From Bacteroidota bacterium (GTDB lineage Bacteria; Bacteroidota; Ignavibacteria; Ignavibacteriales; Melioribacteraceae): a stretch of 16,739 bases of DNA. The notes beneath the pieces were generated by a model. The model had not been told where the DNA came from. It did no database searches and saw nothing but the letters and a program-made list of their open reading frames with translations. The position numbers and the translations under genes are program-made. Within the stretch, counting starts at the first letter, position 1; each line of letters opens with the position of its first letter. Positions 14,664 through 16,739 of this stretch are shown here, piece after piece. The stretch lies in contig JAEXUB010000001.1 in the NCBI GenBank assembly GCA_023453125.1, forward strand, positions 1 through 16,739, given 5' to 3'.

Positions 14664-14700
14664 GGCCGGAAATGAATTATCTTCCGGCCAATTCATTTTA
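14664..14700 (+). terminator. Hairpin terminator after ricT
   Basis: GGCCGGAA (14664-14671) and TTCCGGCC (14682-14689) form a perfect 8-bp stem with a 10-nt loop. The tail AATTCATTTTA is T-rich but not a pure T run. It lies 50 bp after ricT and 28 bp before the next ATG, so it likely separates the two transcripts; partial read-through is possible, since no clear promoter is visible for the next gene. Confidence 0.6.
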
Positions 14701-14717
14701 AATTAAAGGAGCGGCGG

Positions 14718-15566
14718 ATGGAAATAAAAAAAATTGCTGTAGTAGGGGCCGGAACAATGGGTAACGGGATCGCTCATGTTTTTGCACAGAAAGGTTTCCC
14801 GGTTTGCCTTGTTGATAAAGATGAAAAACTGCTGGATAAGGCGATAGCCACAATTACTGCTAACTTAGACCGGCAGGTGAAAAAAGAGACTATTACTGCG
14901 GAAATAAAAGAAAATACACTTAAGAATATATCCCGTTATACATCAGTCACCTCACTTCCGGCCGATATAGATTTCCTGATTGAGGCCATCTATGAAAATA
15001 AGGAGGCAAAACTGGCTATCTTCAAAGAAGCCAGGGAAAAATACGGCGATAACATATTGTATGCTTCAAATACCTCCTCAATTTCAATAACAGAACTGGC
15101 ATCAGCCTCGGTACCCGCAAAATTCATCGGAATGCATTTTATGAATCCGGTCCCGGTTATGAAACTGGTCGAAATAATCAGAGGTTACTCAACTACTGAT
15201 GAAACCTATAATACTGTAAAGGAGCTTTCATTAGCATTGGATAAAGAACCGGTAGAAGTGCATGATTATCCGGGATTTATTTCAAACCGTATATTAATGC
15301 CTATGATAAACGAGGCCATTTTTGCCTTATATGAAGGGGTTGCCAAAAAAGAAGAAATAGATACCGTTATGAAACTCGGTATGAATCATCCAATGGGACC
15401 TTTGACACTGGCGGATTTTATCGGCCTGGATGTTTGCCTTTCTATAATGGAAGTCCTCTATAACGGCTTTAAGGATTCCAAATACCGTCCCTGTCCGCTC
15501 CTGGTCAAAATGGTGCATGCTAATAAACTTGGAAGAAAAACCGGAGAAGGTTTTTATAAGTATTAA
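14718..15566 (+). CDS. 3-hydroxyacyl-CoA (3-hydroxybutyryl-CoA) dehydrogenase
   Basis: Oxidises a 3-hydroxyacyl-CoA to the 3-ketoacyl-CoA with NAD(P), or the reverse, in fatty-acid or butyrate metabolism. The Rossmann motif GAGTMGNGIA is at residues 10-19, with D33 after the second strand. The substrate and catalytic residues are in place: S119/S121 region (NTSSIS), His140 (GMHFMNP), Glu152 (KLVEI) and Asn190 (FISNRI). The C-terminal domain (about 185-282) ends with the family GRKTGEGFYKY. At 282 aa it is a stand-alone enzyme with no crotonase fusion, like Hbd/PaaH. AAAGGAG (14705-14711) lies 6 bases before the ATG. Hairpins on both sides suggest a monocistronic unit. No acyl-CoA genes flank it, so the exact pathway is open. 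Confidence 0.93.
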   Translation: MEIKKIAVVGAGTMGNGIAHVFAQKGFPVCLVDKDEKLLDKAIATITANLDRQVKKETITAEIKENTLKNISRYTSVTSLPADIDFLIEAIYENKEAKLAIFKEAREKYGDNILYASNTSSISITELASASVPAKFIGMHFMNPVPVMKLVEIIRGYSTTDETYNTVKELSLALDKEPVEVHDYPGFISNRILMPMINEAIFALYEGVAKKEEIDTVMKLGMNHPMGPLTLADFIGLDVCLSIMEVLYNGFKDSKYRPCPLLVKMVHANKLGRKTGEGFYKY

Positions 15567-15573
15567 GTTTTAA

Positions 15574-15610
15574 CTCCCCCTTCTGAATTAAGAGGGGGGG
15601 AGCACTTTTT
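15574..15610 (+). terminator. Rho-independent terminator after the 3-hydroxyacyl-CoA dehydrogenase gene
   Basis: CTCCCCC (15574-15580) pairs with GGGGGAG (15596-15602) around a 15-nt loop. The right arm has seven consecutive G (15594-15600), so register can shift. CAC then TTTTT (15606-15610) follow. It begins 8 bp after the stop codon. Confidence 0.75.
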
Positions 15611-15614
15611 AATT

Positions 15615-15628
15615 AAGGAGGCGGAATG
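15615..15628 (+). promoter_or_regulatory. Strong ribosome-binding site left in front of a decayed start
   Basis: AAGGAGG (15615-15621) lies 4 bases before ATG 15626. The codon after the ATG is TAA, so the site now serves only a start-stop pair; the decayed MBL frame begins one base out of step. Confidence 0.65.
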
Positions 15629-16379
15629 TAATATTTTCCCTGATTTTATTATTCCTGATCCGTTCATATAATGCGACCGCATATCCTTTATTTCAAGAAA
15701 CAAAAGCCCCATTTAAAATTCATTTTCTTGGGCATTCTACATTCTTATTCTTTTTTGATAATGGAAAGATCCTTCTCGCAGATTTCGGCGAATCAAACTC
15801 CTGTGGATTGTACAGCCCGCTTTATGATTTCACGAAACTTGTACCGGATATAGTCTTATATTCGCACCACGATACAGACCACGACCGCGGCATAAGTCTC
15901 AATAAATCTGTAATTCTATACGGGACCGGTTATTCCGGATATAGTGTTACAATAAAAGCCCTTAAAGTCTCGTAACGAAAACCAGGCGATAATTATGGGT
16001 AGATTATCGGCTACAATGGTTTTAAGGGGGTCTTTATGGGAGACTGTCAGGGGGCTCGCTGGCAGATGGCAGTAGTAAAGAACTTCTTGAGTATTTGCCG
16101 TACAATCCCGATTTACTTATGATATGTTTCGGCAGAACGAGTAGAATTGAGAAGGAAGCTGCTGCTTTTGCGATATTGGTTAAGGCAAAAAAAATTATTG
16201 CAATGCATTACCGGAATGAAGAGGAACGGGAAAAGTTTTTGAATTATCTTTCGGACTAATATTCCGGGATTGAGATTATCCGCAGTAAGAATCCGGAATG
16301 GGATTTTACTCCCGGGAATGCGCATAGAAGAGCTGTAGTATTTGATCCGGGTACTTACAAAGGGAAGATTCGGCAATAA
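15626..16379 (+). pseudogene. Decayed secreted MBL-fold (UlaG-like) metal-dependent hydrolase
   Basis: Collinear fragments of one exported MBL-fold protein remain across two frames. The first, read from 15628, gives a hydrophobic signal-like start (LILLFLIRSYNATA), then FKIHFLGHSTFLFFFDNG, ILLADFG and SHHDTDHDRG near the metal motif. It meets TAA at 15973, continues in frame with recognisable sequence (NYG, then TAG at 16000), and reaches FMGDCQGA at about 16033-16056. There the frame shifts by one base, and LADGSSKELLEYLPYNPDLL and KKIIAMHYRNEEEREKF follow, interrupted by TAA 16257 before the terminal stop at 16377. The ATG 15626 is itself one base out of frame with the first fragment. Lesions seen: two single-base shifts and three internal stops. 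The strong ribosome site is intact. Original substrate unknown. Confidence 0.8.
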
Positions 16380-16420
16380 ACAAAGAAATGCCTAAAACCG
16401 TCAAAAACCAGCTTTCAGTA

Positions 16421-16449
16421 TTAAATAATATTCGCATAATGTATATTAT
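16421..16449 (+). promoter_or_regulatory. Possible promoter before the right-end HTH locus
   Basis: TTAAAT (16421-16426, 3 of 6 consensus) and TATTAT (16444-16449, 5 of 6) are 17 bp apart. It lies in the 90-bp gap between the decayed gene and the short ORF. The rest of that gap (16380-16420) shows nothing recognisable. The -35 match is weak. Confidence 0.35.
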
Positions 16450-16450
16450 G
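16435..16450 (+). repeat. 16-bp dyad, possible operator
   Basis: CATAAT (16435-16440) and ATTATG (16445-16450) are perfect inverted arms around GTAT. The dyad covers the candidate -10 element upstream of a putative HTH gene, which would fit autoregulation. Arms are AT-rich, so chance occurrence is possible. Confidence 0.4.
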
Positions 16451-16469
16451 TAAACTTATTGCAGGAGAA

Positions 16470-16508
16470 ATGATTTTGTTTCTTCTTCCAGAAAAACAGG
16501 TGCTATGA
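16470..16508 (+). CDS. Possible 12-codon leader ORF
   Basis: ATG 16470 opens a 12-residue frame, MILFLLPEKQVL, whose TGA overlaps the next start (ATGA, 16505-16508). AGGAG (16463-16467) lies only 2 bases before this ATG, but 8 bases before an in-frame TTG at 16476. It could couple translation to the next gene, or be the displaced start of that gene after a one-base loss. No function is claimed. Confidence 0.25.
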   Translation: MILFLLPEKQVL

Positions 16509-16739
16509 ATCAGCTTAAAGACTTTTTAATACAAAGATTCGGTTCGGTGAAACGTGCTGGCCGATTTCTGCATTGTTCCCCTTCTTTCCTCTCCCTTGTC
16601 ATTCATAACAAGCGGAAATGTCCGTCAAGGCTGCTTAGAAGATTAAACGACGAAGGCTTTAATATTGCTTATTTTGACGAATTTAAGACAATTACGGACT
16701 TAAACAAGGTAGATGAATTCCAAGAAGCCTCTTTTATGA
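16505..16739 (+). CDS. Putative helix-turn-helix protein, cut by the window edge
   Basis: An open frame of 78 codons runs off the right end. Residues about 13-50 look like a Cro/CI (XRE)-type HTH: GSVKRAGRFL as first helix, CSPSFLSLVI as turn and recognition helix, then HNKRKCPSRLLRRLNDEGF, the usual loop and following helix. This supports a DNA-binding regulator, but the match is by eye. The start is ATG 16505, overlapping the stop of the 12-codon ORF; AGG at 16498-16500 is a weak ribosome site. An AT-rich dyad lies about 55 bp upstream. Basic residues are concentrated in the HTH region. The rest of the protein, which would show any effector domain, is outside the window. Alternatives are a phage-type repressor or a small housekeeping XRE protein. 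Confidence 0.55.
   Translation, partial: MNQLKDFLIQRFGSVKRAGRFLHCSPSFLSLVIHNKRKCPSRLLRRLNDEGFNIAYFDEFKTITDLNKVDEFQEASFM

Noticed and set aside
15671..15853. A 60-codon ATG-started frame over the decayed MBL gene
   Set aside because: It is in a different frame from the recognisable MBL sequence and encodes nothing family-like; it is a by-product of the decayed gene.
16113..16376. An 87-codon frame on the minus strand at the right end
   Set aside because: It is antisense to the C-terminal half of the decayed MBL gene, whose plus-strand reading gives coherent protein motifs; no ribosome site or family resemblance on the minus strand.
1..16739. CRISPR arrays, tRNA or rRNA genes, insertion sequences and defence systems
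   Set aside because: No regularly spaced repeats, cloverleaf-like segments, transposase sequence or known defence domains were seen on either strand by eye.

Overview
The window is a densely packed, single-strand stretch of an AT-rich bacterial chromosome. It holds 17 apparently intact genes, one decayed gene and one gene cut by the right edge, all on the + strand. Several features point to the Bacteroidota/Chlorobiota/Ignavibacteriota group, most likely an Ignavibacteria-like lineage: short HPF next to HPr kinase, a YbeY whose third metal histidine is Asp, a DUF2795-type acidic miniprotein, a cysteine-rich PSP1/RicT protein beside holB, and a clamp-loader delta' without a zinc module. This is inferred from protein style and gene order; there is no rRNA in the window to confirm it.

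Layout. (1) 3-4460: rluB-type pseudouridine synthase, a DacB/PBP4-type peptidase, lysyl-tRNA synthetase and a family 2 glycosyltransferase, overlapping or separated by at most about 15 bp, so probably one transcript. It ends at a hairpin with a T-rich tail (4508-4545). (2) 4549-11418: a good sigma70-like promoter (TTGAAT, 17 bp, TATAAT) starts a second run: gamma-carbonic anhydrase, MBL-fold hydrolase, ybeY, smg (DUF494), topA, a XerC/D recombinase, hpf and hprK. Several junctions are 4-bp ATGA overlaps. (3) 11438-14689: a promoter (TTGACA, 17 bp, TATCTT) lies so close to the next start that the mRNA leader would be only about 10-15 nt. It drives an M23 peptidase, a DUF2795-like miniprotein, holB (delta') and ricT, followed by an 8-bp GC-rich hairpin. 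(4) 14718-15610: a lone 3-hydroxyacyl-CoA dehydrogenase with its own terminator. (5) 15615-16379: a metallo-beta-lactamase-fold gene ruined by two frameshifts and three stop codons. (6) 16421-16739: a possible promoter with a 16-bp dyad, a 12-codon ORF, and the start of a small helix-turn-helix protein that runs off the window.

Most of the window serves core information processing and envelope maintenance: rRNA and tRNA-related work (rluB, lysS, ybeY, hpf), DNA topology, replication and segregation (topA, xer, holB), murein turnover (dacB, M23) and carbon signalling (hprK). I found no defence system, mobile element, CRISPR array, tRNA or rRNA. I see no convincing undescribed system. The less ordinary parts are the decayed MBL gene and HTH locus at the right end, the altered third active-site motif in the DacB protein, the extra cysteines in the RicT homolog, and the smg-topA-xer and hpf-hprK arrangements.
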